From Verrucomicrobiota bacterium (GTDB taxonomy: Bacteria; Verrucomicrobiota; Verrucomicrobiia; Opitutales; Opitutaceae): 64,000 bases of DNA. Below the pieces are notes generated by a model. That model worked only from the letters and a program-made list of their open reading frames with translations. It was not told the DNA's origin and ran no database searches. Below, piece by piece: positions 33,869 through 42,972 of the stretch (the first letter of the stretch is position 1; the number at the start of each line of letters is the position of its first letter). The translations under genes were made by a program, and so were the position numbers. The stretch lies in NCBI GenBank assembly GCA_028293545.1, contig JAQGOP010000047.1, positions 16,377 to 80,376 on the forward strand, in the 5' to 3' direction.

Positions 33869-35860
33869 CTATGGTCCCATGTTTTCCGCGAGGAACTTCT
33901 CAATCCGCTGATACAGTTCCAGGCGCCGCTTGTACGTGTAGAATCCGTGTCCCTCGTTGAACTTTGACATGAACTCGTAGCGCTTGCCGGCCTTGTCCAA
34001 TGCGTCCTTGAGCAACAGCGCCTGTTCGTATGGAACGGTCGTGTCGTCCTTGCTATACGCGAAGAGCAACGGCGCGCGCAGCTTGTCGACATGGGTTACG
34101 GGTGACTGGTCGTCGAGGGAGGCGGCATCCTTGCCGGGATCGCCGAGGTAACTCGAGATATTCTCCTTCCAGAGTTTGTTGACCTCGAGGTCGTACGAGA
34201 GGATTTCACGCCACGAGGTGACGCCCGCGAGATTGATGCCACAGCGGTAGAGGTCCGGCTCCCGCATCATGCCCATGAGCGCCGAGTAACCGCCGAAACT
34301 CCAACCCATGATCGCCACGCGCTTCGGATCGGCGAAACCCTGCGCAATCGCCCAGCGCGTACCATCGGTGATGTCGTCCTGCATTCCGGTTCCCATCTGC
34401 CGGAATCCTTTTTCGAAAAACTGCTGGCCGAAGCCCGGCGAGCCGCGGTAGTTCATCTGGAGGACGGCATAGCCGCGGCTCGCGAGAAACTGCGGGTCGG
34501 CGCTGAAGCCCCACATGTCGCGGGCAAACGGGCCGCCATGCGGATAGACGACCAGGGGAAGATTCTTTGGCTCACGTCCGGCTGGAACCGTGAGGTAGCC
34601 ATGGATGAGCAGCCCATCGCGCGACTTGTAAGTGATCGGGAAAACCTCCGCCATTTTCGCGGGCTTGATCCACGGCATGACCGGGAAGAGCGGCTCCAGC
34701 CCTTTCTTGTCGAAGTCGAAAAGATAATAGGTGCCCGGGTCTCTTCCTGACCACGAAAGTACGACGAGTTTTTTCCGATCGTCACTCATGTCGACAATCG
34801 TGTTGGCGCGATCCGGCAGGCCTTGGTCCAAGGCCGCCTGGATCGCCGCCATCTGTTCGTCGAACCACACGACCTTCGGCACATCGGTGACATACTGGAT
34901 GCCCAGCACTTCCCGCGTGTCGGCCGCCACGACGATTTGCTCGAGCGAAAATCCGTCCTTCGAGGCCGAGCTTTCGAGCGGGAGGATGTCGTAGTTCTGG
35001 TGTCCCAGGAGCAATTCCCCGAGCTGGCCCTTCACCAAGTCATATTTATACACGCTCCATTTCCCGTTGGGCCCGACCCGGGAGAGAAAAAGCGTCGAGG
35101 CATCCGCGCTGACGGCCAGCGGGTTGATCGTGCGCTCCTCGCCTTCGAGTCCCGGCAGGCGATGCCACGGGGCTTTCTCGTTCTCACGGTAAATGAGCCT
35201 GACCTTCCCGTGGTCCCATTCCACACCCACGCGGATCACGCCTTTGCCGTCAGCCGTCCACCCTACGACGTTACCCGGGTTGTCCAGCACGCGGAAATAT
35301 TTTCCGGTGCGCGTGTTCATCTCGATCACGTTGGGAAACGTGAGATAGACGAGATTGTGCCGGCCGTAACTCGTCGGGTGGTCGAACTCGTACATGAGCA
35401 CATTGCCGGAGTCGTCGCCGGTGAAACGGCTGAAGAAAACATTTCCCGCATAGAGATGATTCTGGTCGCGCAAGTCGTTTTGCCGGGCCCAGCCGAGGAG
35501 CCCGGTGTACCCTTTGCCGTCGCGGTCGATCCCGGACATGCCGCCATACACGACGCGGTCGGCTGCAACCCAGCGCGGGGCGTACGCGGCGACGCCCAGG
35601 GCACTTTCGACGCCCGTGACCTTGCCGGTCTTGAGATCCTTGAAGGCAAACGCCACCTGCAGGTCGTCAAAAACCGAGTACGCAATCGTCTTCCCGTCCC
35701 GCGAAATCGTCACATGCCGGATCGCCGGCAATCGCGCGAAGCTCTCCGCCGGCGGCGGCCCCGCGACCGGTACAGGGGCCGCGGCTGCGGCCACGAACTG
35801 AGATACGACGCAGAACACCAGGCCGAGACGTGTGAGCATTTTGGGGAGAGAAAAGCCCAT
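33869..35860 (-). CDS. S9 family prolyl oligopeptidase-like peptidase, exported
   Basis: 663 residues from the ATG at 35860, with a signal peptide (about 8-28, LTRLGLVFCVVSQFVAAAAA). A beta-propeller of about 350 residues gates an alpha/beta hydrolase domain: YPHGGPFARDMWGFSADPQFLASRGYAVLQMNYRGSPGFG, nucleophile Ser in MGWSFGGYSALMGM, Asp in YSKDDTTVPYEQA, His in NEGHGFYTYKRR. Cleaves peptides or amino-acyl derivatives in the periplasm. The ATG at 35839 is another possible start. Faces the SIS gene across a 209-base divergent region. Confidence 0.93.
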   Translation of the reverse strand: MGFSLPKMLTRLGLVFCVVSQFVAAAAAPVPVAGPPPAESFARLPAIRHVTISRDGKTIAYSVFDDLQVAFAFKDLKTGKVTGVESALGVAAYAPRWVAADRVVYGGMSGIDRDGKGYTGLLGWARQNDLRDQNHLYAGNVFFSRFTGDDSGNVLMYEFDHPTSYGRHNLVYLTFPNVIEMNTRTGKYFRVLDNPGNVVGWTADGKGVIRVGVEWDHGKVRLIYRENEKAPWHRLPGLEGEERTINPLAVSADASTLFLSRVGPNGKWSVYKYDLVKGQLGELLLGHQNYDILPLESSASKDGFSLEQIVVAADTREVLGIQYVTDVPKVVWFDEQMAAIQAALDQGLPDRANTIVDMSDDRKKLVVLSWSGRDPGTYYLFDFDKKGLEPLFPVMPWIKPAKMAEVFPITYKSRDGLLIHGYLTVPAGREPKNLPLVVYPHGGPFARDMWGFSADPQFLASRGYAVLQMNYRGSPGFGQQFFEKGFRQMGTGMQDDITDGTRWAIAQGFADPKRVAIMGWSFGGYSALMGMMREPDLYRCGINLAGVTSWREILSYDLEVNKLWKENISSYLGDPGKDAASLDDQSPVTHVDKLRAPLLFAYSKDDTTVPYEQALLLKDALDKAGKRYEFMSKFNEGHGFYTYKRRLELYQRIEKFLAENMGP

Positions 35861-36069
35861 GCGTGATAGGCGCGCCCGCCAAAGGGAGGAAGTCTTTTTC
35901 GCCACGCCTACCGATGTTTGCTCACCCACGAATGAAGCCACGTTGGGGTGCGATGCCCCGGAGCAGGCGAGCGCCCTGCGCTGTTTTCAGGATTCGCGGT
36001 AAAAACTCCGGCGGCGCGCGAAACCTTTTTTGTCGGCTTTTGTGTGCGCCGCGTTTCATTGGCCCACGC

Positions 36070-36798
36070 ATGTCCTCGCTCTCCGACTCTTACTACGCGC
36101 AGTCCATCGCGCTCTTGGAAACGGCGCGCGCGAAAAACTCCGCGGTCATCCAGCAGCTCGCGCCCATTATCGCCGCCTCGCTCGCCCAAGGGGGCATCCT
36201 CCACACTTTCGGGAGCGGACATAGCGACGTGCTGGCGCGGGAAATCATTGGCCGCGCCGGAGGGCTGGTCTGCGTCAACGGCATCATCGATCCCACCGCC
36301 GGTTTCATCGAGAACCTCGTCGGCTATGGCACCCAGCTCGTCGAACGCTACGACCGCCAGCACCAATTGCTCCCCGGCGAAACCATCATCGTCGTTTCCA
36401 ATTCGGGGAAAAACAGTTCCCCGCTCGAGGTCGCGCTCTATGCGAAGAAGAAAGGGCTGAACGTCGTCGGCCTGACCGCCCTTTCGATGTCGAGCACCTA
36501 CGCCACCGTGCATCCGGGCGGGAAAAACCTCCATGCGGTCGCCGACTACGTGCTCGATAACTGCGGCGTCCCCGGCGACGCCATTGTCGAGGTGGCGCCC
36601 GGCGTCCACTCCGGGCCCAGCTCCACGATCGTCAGCGCGCTCCTGCTCAACCTGCTCATGCTCGACGTCATCGCGTGGATGAAAGCCCACGGCCATCCGC
36701 TTCCCGTGCTGCGCAGCCAGAACCTTCCCGGCGCCATCGAGCACAACCGCGCCCTCGGCGTGAAATACAAGGGCCGCCTCAGCCGCCAGCTCGCCTGA
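36070..36798 (+). CDS. SIS domain protein (phosphosugar-binding, UPF0309-like)
   Basis: 242 residues with one SIS domain, like UPF0309/YgbK-associated sugar isomerase-domain proteins. HTFGSGHSDVLAREIIGRAGG and IIVVSNSGKNSSPLEVALYAKKKGLNVVGLTAL form the phosphosugar-binding site. Probably an isomerase or etherase/regulator for an amino-sugar phosphate. The BadF-type kinase gene follows 19 bases later, so the pair likely handles N-acetylhexosamines. ATG at 36070 chosen; upstream sequence in frame lacks similarity. Confidence 0.88.
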   Translation: MSSLSDSYYAQSIALLETARAKNSAVIQQLAPIIAASLAQGGILHTFGSGHSDVLAREIIGRAGGLVCVNGIIDPTAGFIENLVGYGTQLVERYDRQHQLLPGETIIVVSNSGKNSSPLEVALYAKKKGLNVVGLTALSMSSTYATVHPGGKNLHAVADYVLDNCGVPGDAIVEVAPGVHSGPSSTIVSALLLNLLMLDVIAWMKAHGHPLPVLRSQNLPGAIEHNRALGVKYKGRLSRQLA

Positions 36799-36817
36799 GG
36801 AGCCAGCGGGTTTTTCG

Positions 36818-37747
36818 ATGAGCTATAAAATTGGCGTCGACGGCGGAGGCACCAAGACCGAGTGCATGCTGCTCGACGGCGCCGGCAAAATGGTCGCGGC
36901 GCACGTCGGAGCCGGATGCAATCCTAGCGTCGTCGGCCCCGTGCAGGCGACCTCGATCCTGACCGCGGCAATCACCTCCGCGCGCGCCGAGGCCGCCACG
37001 CATTTCACGGCGACTCACGGGCGTGCGCCCGATCCAGCGACACTGATCTCCGCCACTTTGCTGTGCATGGCCGGGCACCGCAGTTTTTGGGCGGAGGTGG
37101 CAAATGGCTTGAAAGATTTCGGCCGCGTCATGACGACGGACGATTCCCTCCCCGTGCTCGAACTGGCCACGGCGGGCCGGGCCGGCCTGGTGCTGCATTC
37201 CGGCACGGGCTCATTCGTCGCCGCGCGCGCGCCGGATGGCTCGGTTCACTATGCGGGCGGCATGGGCTGGCGCTTCGGCGATCCGGGCAGCGGCTATGAT
37301 CTCGGCCGCCGGGCCGTCGCGCGCGGACTCCTCGAGCTGCAAGGCTGGGCCGCGCCGTCGCGCCTCGGGCCCGCCGTGCGGGCGCACGTTCAACTCGACG
37401 AAACCGCCGATGCGGGACTGGTCACGCGCAATTATTACCAGCACGCCGAGCCGAACCGCCATATCGCCGCGCTGGCCCCGACGGTGTTGCGTCTCGCGGC
37501 GGAGCACGATCCCGCCGCCGCTGAAATCGTATTCACCTCAAGCGGCGAGCTCCTCGACTTCGCCGTCAGCGTGGCCGCGAAACTTTTTTCGGCCGCGGCG
37601 CTGCCGCCGCTCAACGCAGGCTTGAGCGGCGCGATCCTGACCAATCCGGTGGTATATGAGGCCCTGGTCGCGCGCTCACCCTTTGCGCTGACGCCCATCG
37701 CCGAAACCCCGATCGAAGGCGTGCGCCGAATGCTGCTGCGACTGTAG
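36818..37747 (+). CDS. BadF/BadG-type ATPase, N-acetylglucosamine kinase-like
   Basis: 309-residue ASKHA-fold kinase. Phosphate-1 motif GVDGGGTKTECMLLD, phosphate-2 motif LVLHSGTGSFVAARAPDG, GGMGWRFGDPGSGYDLGRRA (diagnostic of bacterial and eukaryotic N-acetylglucosamine kinases), and adenosine motif LNAGLSGAIL. Likely phosphorylates GlcNAc or a related amino sugar released by cell-wall or glycan breakdown. Downstream of the SIS gene, upstream of the beta-mannosidase gene. Confidence 0.9.
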   Translation: MSYKIGVDGGGTKTECMLLDGAGKMVAAHVGAGCNPSVVGPVQATSILTAAITSARAEAATHFTATHGRAPDPATLISATLLCMAGHRSFWAEVANGLKDFGRVMTTDDSLPVLELATAGRAGLVLHSGTGSFVAARAPDGSVHYAGGMGWRFGDPGSGYDLGRRAVARGLLELQGWAAPSRLGPAVRAHVQLDETADAGLVTRNYYQHAEPNRHIAALAPTVLRLAAEHDPAAAEIVFTSSGELLDFAVSVAAKLFSAAALPPLNAGLSGAILTNPVVYEALVARSPFALTPIAETPIEGVRRMLLRL

Positions 37748-37874
37748 TAAGGCAGCGTCTCCGACCCGCCTCCGAGAGGTTGAAGGATCAACTGTTGAGG
37801 AGCCAACCCGTTGCCTTTTGTAAGGAGCGGGTCAAAGACACCGCCCCACTCTTTTCAATCCTCACCTTCCTGCC

Positions 37875-40415
37875 ATGACCATTCTCCCTCTCGACTCCGC
37901 CGGCTGGAAATTTCGCGATGCGACCAAGGCCTCCTCGTGGCGCGCTGCCGTGGTGCCAGGGTGCGTTCATCGCGATCTCCTGCGGCACGGGCTGATCCCG
38001 GATCCGTTTTTCGGCACCAACGAACTGGGGCTCCAGTGGATTGAGCAACACGACTGGGAATATCGCGCGATCTTCACGGTCCCGAGTTCCCTCCTCGCCG
38101 AACCGGAAGTCGATCTGGTCTGCGATGGCCTCGACACGCTCGCCACGGTTTTTCTCAACGGGAAAAAGATCGCGGCCTCCGACAACATGTTTGTGCCCCT
38201 GCGGATCGCGATCCGCCGTTCGCTCAAACCCGGGCGCAATGAACTGCGCTTCTTCTTCGCCAGCGCGGGACGCGCACTCGAGAAAACGCGCCCGGAACAT
38301 CGGCCCAAGGAATTCAACGACTCCGGCGGCCGCTGTTCCGTCTTCCGCAAGCAGCAGTGCCAGTTTGGCTGGGATTGGGGCCCGCGCTTCGTCACCGCCG
38401 GCATCTGGCGCAGTCTGCGCATCGAAGCGTGGGGCCAAGCCCGCCTTGCCTCGGTCCAAGTTAACCAAACGCACACCGCCGAGGGCGCGGTGACGCTCAA
38501 CATCGTCCCGCAGATCGCAACCAACGGGACCCGCGCGACGCGGGGCACCCGCACGGGCGCTTCGTCCAACGTCACCTACTACGTGACATTGACACTGGGC
38601 GACGAAATCGTGGCGATCGCCTCGGGGGCGCCGAAGGACCTCACAATTTCGATTCCCGATCCACAACGGTGGTGGCCCAACGGACATGGGGAGCAGCCAC
38701 TTTACCAGGTGCGCGTGATCGCCCGTGACCCGAATGGCGCGGAGATCGGCCAGTGGTCGCAGCGGATCGGACTCCGCACCATCGCCCTCGAGCGGAAGAA
38801 GGATCGCTGGGGCAAATCGTTCCAGTTCGTGGTCAACGGCCGCGCGATCTTCGCGAAGGGCGCGAACTGGATCCCCGCGCATAGTTTCGTCGCGGGCTTG
38901 GGACGCGCCGACTACGAACGCGACGTGCGATCGGCCGCGCGCGCGAACATGAACATGCTCCGGGTCTGGGGCGGCGGGATTTATGAGCACGAGGCGTTCT
39001 ACGACCTCTGCGACGAACTCGGGCTGCTCGTGTGGCAGGACTTCATGTTCGCCTGCACGCTTTACCCGGGTGACCGGGCTTTCCTCGACAGCGTCGAACT
39101 TGAGGCCAGGACGCAGGTGGCACGCCTGCGCCATCGCGCCTGCCTCGCCCTGTGGTGCGGAAACAACGAAATCGAGATGCTCAACTGGGACGCCCTTAAG
39201 AAAAGCCCCAAGCTACGGCGAAACTACGACGCCATTTTCCATCGCGTGCTTCCGGCCGCGGTCACGGCCGGCGACGGGGTCACAGCGTACTGGCCCACCT
39301 CGCCGTATCGCGGCCCCGGGCACGGCAGCGACTACACCACCCAGGCGCTCGGGGAGAAAACCGGCGACGCCCATTACTGGGACGTCTGGCATGCGCGGCA
39401 TCCGGTGAAGGATTACGAGAAATGGCAGTTTCGATTCGTGTCGGAGTTCGGGATGCAGAGCTACAGTTCACCCGCGACGCAGGCGACGTTCTGTCCGCCC
39501 GACGACACCAATGTCTTTGGCGCGGTGATGGAGAATCACCAGAAAAACGCCGCCGGGAACCAGATCATCCTCGACTACGTTTCGCGCCTTTATCGTTTCC
39601 CCCAGGACCAGGCCTCCCTCATCTACCTTTCGCAGCTCAACCAGGCGCACTGCATGCAGGTCGGAGTGGAACATTATCGCCGGAGCATGCCAAGGTGCAT
39701 GGGCGCGCTTTATTGGCAGCTCAACGATTGCTGGCCGGTCGCTTCGTGGAGCTCGATCGAACACACCGGGCGTTGGAAAGCCCTCCACCACGTGGCGCGC
39801 CGCTTTTTCGCCCCGGCCCTCGTCACCGCCCATGTGCCGGGCACGGAGTCGACCATCATCGGGAATTACCGGCGATCGAACGTGCGCGAGGTTCACCTCC
39901 ACACGGTGTACGACGCCCCGCGCCCTGCGCGCGGGCTGTTGTTGTGGGATCTGTTTCGCCTCGACGGAAAAATCATCCTCGGCGGCAGGAAGCCGGTGTT
40001 TCTCCGTTACGGCCAGAGCGTGCGACAGCAAACGCTCGATCTCGCCCAGCCGCTTGCCGAACACGGCCGCGATCACTTGTACCTTCGCATCGCGCTAGAA
40101 ATCGACGGCGTGCGCGTGAGCGAGGACACCGTTTTCCTCACTCCCGCGCGTTTCCTGTCTTTGCCGAAGGGAAAAACGTCGGCCACCGTGCGAATCCTGA
40201 ACCCGAGGGCGGCATTGCTCGGCTTTCGGTCGGAGAACTTCCAACACCGGTTCGCTTTCGACCTCGCCGGACTGCCCCACCAGTCGGACGACAACTACTT
40301 CGAGCTCTATCCCGGCGAGAAAAAGGAAGTGCTGGTGGAATTCGAGCGTCGGGTGACGAAGCAAAAAATCCTCGGCGCACTAAGCCACCAATCGCTGGTC
40401 GACACCTATCTATAA
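37875..40415 (+). CDS. Beta-mannosidase (glycoside hydrolase family 2)
   Basis: 846-residue enzyme that removes terminal beta-mannose from manno-oligosaccharides or N-glycan cores. N-terminal sugar-binding sandwich (LDSAGWKFRDATKASSWRAAVVPGCVHRDLLRHGLIPDPFFGTNE), the characteristic CSVFRKQQCQFGWDWGPRFVTAGIW, TIM barrel with acid/base Glu432 in WCGNNEIEM and nucleophile Glu524 in VSEFGMQSY, then C-terminal beta domains. No signal peptide, so cytoplasmic. ATG at 37875. Fits the adjoining amino-sugar genes: together they suggest use of mannose/GlcNAc-containing glycans. Confidence 0.94.
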   Translation: MTILPLDSAGWKFRDATKASSWRAAVVPGCVHRDLLRHGLIPDPFFGTNELGLQWIEQHDWEYRAIFTVPSSLLAEPEVDLVCDGLDTLATVFLNGKKIAASDNMFVPLRIAIRRSLKPGRNELRFFFASAGRALEKTRPEHRPKEFNDSGGRCSVFRKQQCQFGWDWGPRFVTAGIWRSLRIEAWGQARLASVQVNQTHTAEGAVTLNIVPQIATNGTRATRGTRTGASSNVTYYVTLTLGDEIVAIASGAPKDLTISIPDPQRWWPNGHGEQPLYQVRVIARDPNGAEIGQWSQRIGLRTIALERKKDRWGKSFQFVVNGRAIFAKGANWIPAHSFVAGLGRADYERDVRSAARANMNMLRVWGGGIYEHEAFYDLCDELGLLVWQDFMFACTLYPGDRAFLDSVELEARTQVARLRHRACLALWCGNNEIEMLNWDALKKSPKLRRNYDAIFHRVLPAAVTAGDGVTAYWPTSPYRGPGHGSDYTTQALGEKTGDAHYWDVWHARHPVKDYEKWQFRFVSEFGMQSYSSPATQATFCPPDDTNVFGAVMENHQKNAAGNQIILDYVSRLYRFPQDQASLIYLSQLNQAHCMQVGVEHYRRSMPRCMGALYWQLNDCWPVASWSSIEHTGRWKALHHVARRFFAPALVTAHVPGTESTIIGNYRRSNVREVHLHTVYDAPRPARGLLLWDLFRLDGKIILGGRKPVFLRYGQSVRQQTLDLAQPLAEHGRDHLYLRIALEIDGVRVSEDTVFLTPARFLSLPKGKTSATVRILNPRAALLGFRSENFQHRFAFDLAGLPHQSDDNYFELYPGEKKEVLVEFERRVTKQKILGALSHQSLVDTYL

Positions 40416-40420
40416 GTGGA

Positions 40421-40440
40421 GCGCGTTGGGGATAACCCGC
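40421..40440. repeat. GCGCGTTGGGGA repeat motif
   Basis: GCGCGTTGGGGATAACCCGC just after the beta-mannosidase stop; a variant of the motif at 27199, 49361, 52364 and 52452. Confidence 0.5.
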
Positions 40441-40499
40441 TTCACCCCACGCTTGCGGCAGCTGAGCGTGGCATTCACTTTTCGCGCCTCGCGCCCATC

Positions 40500-41402
40500 A
40501 TGCTGACTACCGGCATCACGCCCAACCTACTCTCCGAGCCGGAATGGCAGGAGCGGAAGGCTGCCCACGAGGCCCGGGTTCAGGCCTGGCTGCATCCGCA
40601 CCAAAGGCGCGCAGCCCAAGGCGAGAAACACCCGGTCTACGATTTCTTATTCAGCTACTACGCCTTCCGGCCGGCCTGGCTGCTGCGCTGGCATCCCGGA
40701 CCCGACATCGTTCTCGCGAGGGCAGGCACGGAGGAGCCATGGCCGTTTGCCGGCTACGTCGCGACGGCCGACGGCGTGTCCGTGGACTTGTCCGCGCTCT
40801 CCGATAAACGCCGCGACAGCGTGCGTTGGATCCGTGATCTGCTCGCCGCGATGAAGGAGCGCCCGCCGTTCTTCGGTTGTTTTGGGCTGCACGAGTGGGC
40901 GATGGTTTACCAGCAGACCCCGGAAGAAGTCCGCCACAACGAGTGGCCGCTGCGCTTTGCCCCCGCCGAACTCGCGCAAATCGTAGAGGCCCAGCCGCTG
41001 TGCTGCACGCATTTCGACGCGTTTCGTTTCTTCACGCCGTCGGCGCGGCCGCTCAATCGTCTCCAGCCCGAGCGCAGCACCGCGCCGCAGCACGAGCAAC
41101 GCGGCTGCCTGCACGCGAACATGGATCTCTATAAATGGGCGTTCAAACTCGCGCCGCTGACCCCGAGCGAGCTGGTCGCGGATTGCTTCGAGCTCGCGCG
41201 CGACATCCGCGAAATCGACATGCGCGCGAGCCCCTACGATCTGCGCGCGCTGGGCTTCGAACCCATCGCCATTGAGACAACCACCGGGCGCGCCGAGTAT
41301 GAACAGCACCAGCGCAGTTTCACCCAGCGCGGCGAACCACTGCGCGAGCGGCTGATTGGATTGTGCGATCGACTGCTGGCGGGAAGCACCGCCACGCGGT
41401 GA
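40500..41402 (+). CDS. Conserved protein often annotated 3-methyladenine DNA glycosylase
   Basis: 300-residue protein. It resembles, from memory, an actinobacterial family carrying the name 3-methyladenine DNA glycosylase without clear proof: EWQERKAAHEARVQAWLHPHQRRAAQGEKHPVYDFLFSYYAFRPAWLLRWHPG, then FGCFGLHEWAMVYQ, THFDAFRFFTPSARPLN and YKWAFKLAPLTPSELVADCFELARDIREIDMRASPYDL. No helix-hairpin-helix glycosylase motif is visible, so the enzyme name should not be trusted. ATG at 40500. A perfect CTCGCCG/CGGCGAG hairpin follows at 41403-41432. Confidence 0.75.
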   Translation: MLTTGITPNLLSEPEWQERKAAHEARVQAWLHPHQRRAAQGEKHPVYDFLFSYYAFRPAWLLRWHPGPDIVLARAGTEEPWPFAGYVATADGVSVDLSALSDKRRDSVRWIRDLLAAMKERPPFFGCFGLHEWAMVYQQTPEEVRHNEWPLRFAPAELAQIVEAQPLCCTHFDAFRFFTPSARPLNRLQPERSTAPQHEQRGCLHANMDLYKWAFKLAPLTPSELVADCFELARDIREIDMRASPYDLRALGFEPIAIETTTGRAEYEQHQRSFTQRGEPLRERLIGLCDRLLAGSTATR

Positions 41403-41432
41403 CTCGCCGGCCTGCGCCCGGAAATCGGCGAG
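41403..41432. terminator. Hairpin between convergent genes
   Basis: Perfect 7-bp stem CTCGCCG / CGGCGAG between the stop codons of the 40500 gene and the MFS gene. No T tract on either strand, so it may act with Rho or only protect 3' ends. Confidence 0.4.
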
Positions 41433-41445
41433 CGATCCCGTTTCG

Positions 41446-42723
41446 TCAAACTTGATTCGTGCGGACGCTGTGCGCGACCGCCCTGCGCCGAAAAATGAGA
41501 AATGCGGTAAACGCCGCCAAGCTCAGTCCCATCAGTCCGGCTGCGGGCACAAACATCGCGCCGATCGTTGTCCCGCTCCACTCCTTGACCCGCGGCATCA
41601 GGTTTTGCCCCAGGAAGCCGCCGAGGTTTCCGATGGAATTGATCGCGGCCAGGCTGGCCGCGGCACGGGCTCCGGAAAAAAACCGGGGCGGCAGCGTCCA
41701 AAAGCAGGGGTACATCAGCGAAATGCAGGGCGCGCCGATGCAGAGTGCCGTGAACCGCTGCCAATTTTCCGGCAGCAGGATGCTCGCAAGGAATGCCGTC
41801 ATCCCGATGAAACCGATCACCGAAACCGCCTTGAGCACGGCCAAGTCGCTCCGCAGGCGGCGGGGAATTAGCAGGAGCATGCACGCGGCCAATCCCCAGG
41901 GAATCATGTTGAGCATGCCGTTGACCGAGGCCGTCACCCCGAATCCCTTCACCACCGTCGGCATCCAGTAAGTCGCGCCATAATGCGCGATCGCCAGCAT
42001 CGAATAAACCAACGCAAAGCCAAACACCCTGGGGTCCGCGAGGCACGCGAGGGGATTGCCGTGCGCGGGCTTCGCGCTGTCGGTATCGCGCGCGAGGGCG
42101 GTTGCGATCATCGCCTTTTCCTCATCGGACAAAAATTTCGCGTCCGCCGGCGAGGACGGCAAAAACGCGAAGACCACAGCGGTCAGTGCGATCGCGGGCA
42201 CGCCGGTGCCGATGAACACCCATTGCCAGCCCGCGAGTCCCAGCGCGCCGTTGAGATCCAGCAGCGGTCCGCTGATCATCGCCCCGCTCATGTTGCCCAA
42301 GGCGCTGCCCAGGGTGAAAATTGCCAGCACGCGCGCCCGATGCGACTGCGGGAACCAGAGCGTCAAGTAATAGAGCACGCCGGGATAGAATCCCGCTTCC
42401 GCGGCCCCGAGCATGAACCGGAGGAAATAGAACATCCCCACGTTGGCGGTGAAACCCAGCAGGACGGTCGCGAGGCCCCAGGTGAAAATGATGCGGCCGA
42501 TCCAGGCGCGGGCGCCGTAGCGATGGAGCGCGAGCGTGCTTGGGATTTCAAAGATCAGATAACCGACGAAGAACAACGACGCGCCGAGCGCGTAAACCGC
42601 TTCGCTCATCCCGGTGTCGACCAGCATGGTCAACTTTGCGAAACCCACGTTCTGCCGATCGATGAACGCAACGAGTAACAGCAGCACGAGCAGCGGCATC
42701 AGGCGCCGCCCCACCCGCTTCAT
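41446..42723 (-). CDS. MFS transporter, anion:cation symporter (ACS) family
   Basis: 425-residue, 12-helix major facilitator, of the ACS type that takes up hexuronates, galactonate, tartrate or aromatic acids. VAFIDRQNVGFAKLTM in helix 1, RAWIGRIIFTWGLATVLLGF, GAAEAGFYPGVLYYLTLWFPQSHRAR after helix 4, and GNLGGFLGQNLMPRVKEWSGT in the C half match the family. It lies downstream of the PhyH dioxygenase gene on the same strand, though a repeat separates them; a role in importing the dioxygenase substrate is possible. Confidence 0.9.
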   Translation of the reverse strand: MKRVGRRLMPLLVLLLLVAFIDRQNVGFAKLTMLVDTGMSEAVYALGASLFFVGYLIFEIPSTLALHRYGARAWIGRIIFTWGLATVLLGFTANVGMFYFLRFMLGAAEAGFYPGVLYYLTLWFPQSHRARVLAIFTLGSALGNMSGAMISGPLLDLNGALGLAGWQWVFIGTGVPAIALTAVVFAFLPSSPADAKFLSDEEKAMIATALARDTDSAKPAHGNPLACLADPRVFGFALVYSMLAIAHYGATYWMPTVVKGFGVTASVNGMLNMIPWGLAACMLLLIPRRLRSDLAVLKAVSVIGFIGMTAFLASILLPENWQRFTALCIGAPCISLMYPCFWTLPPRFFSGARAAASLAAINSIGNLGGFLGQNLMPRVKEWSGTTIGAMFVPAAGLMGLSLAAFTAFLIFRRRAVAHSVRTNQV

Positions 42724-42866
42724 GAGCTTCGCCTCGGCAAGCGGATCCGTGTCCTCGCCTGCCGCCGGGGTGTGGGGCGCCGTTGGAATAGCCGAACGCT
42801 AGGTGCGGGCGACGGAAGGTGGGAACACTAATCGATCCGAAACGTAGCGGAGACGGCCGTTTAGGG

Positions 42867-42930
42867 TCACGAACGATTCCGCTGACCAGAATCGCTTTCG
42901 TTACCTTCGTTGCCTTCTGTTCAAATTCCC
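42867..42930. repeat. Dispersed repeat, copy B (TCACGAACGATTCCGCTGAC)
   Basis: Shares TCACGAACGATTCCGCTGAC and the end TTACCTTCGTTGCCTTCTG with copy A at 20888-20950; the middle 15 bases differ. It continues directly into a half element of the GTAGCGCAGGC family at 42947-42972. Confidence 0.75.
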
Positions 42931-42946
42931 TGATTTCCAATCCCCG

Positions 42947-42972
42947 GAGCAGGCGGGCCGCCTGCGCTACGC
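42947..42972. repeat. Half element of the GTAGCGCAGGC REP family
   Basis: GGAGCAGGCGGGCCGCCTGC followed by GCTACG: the right arm form of the repeats at 10635-10769 and 49943-50056, without a partner arm nearby. It touches the PhyH stop codon. Confidence 0.6.

Noticed and set aside
40500..41402. Firm DNA glycosylase assignment
   Set aside because: The name comes from family memory only; no helix-hairpin-helix or catalytic Asp pattern of known 3-methyladenine glycosylases is visible.
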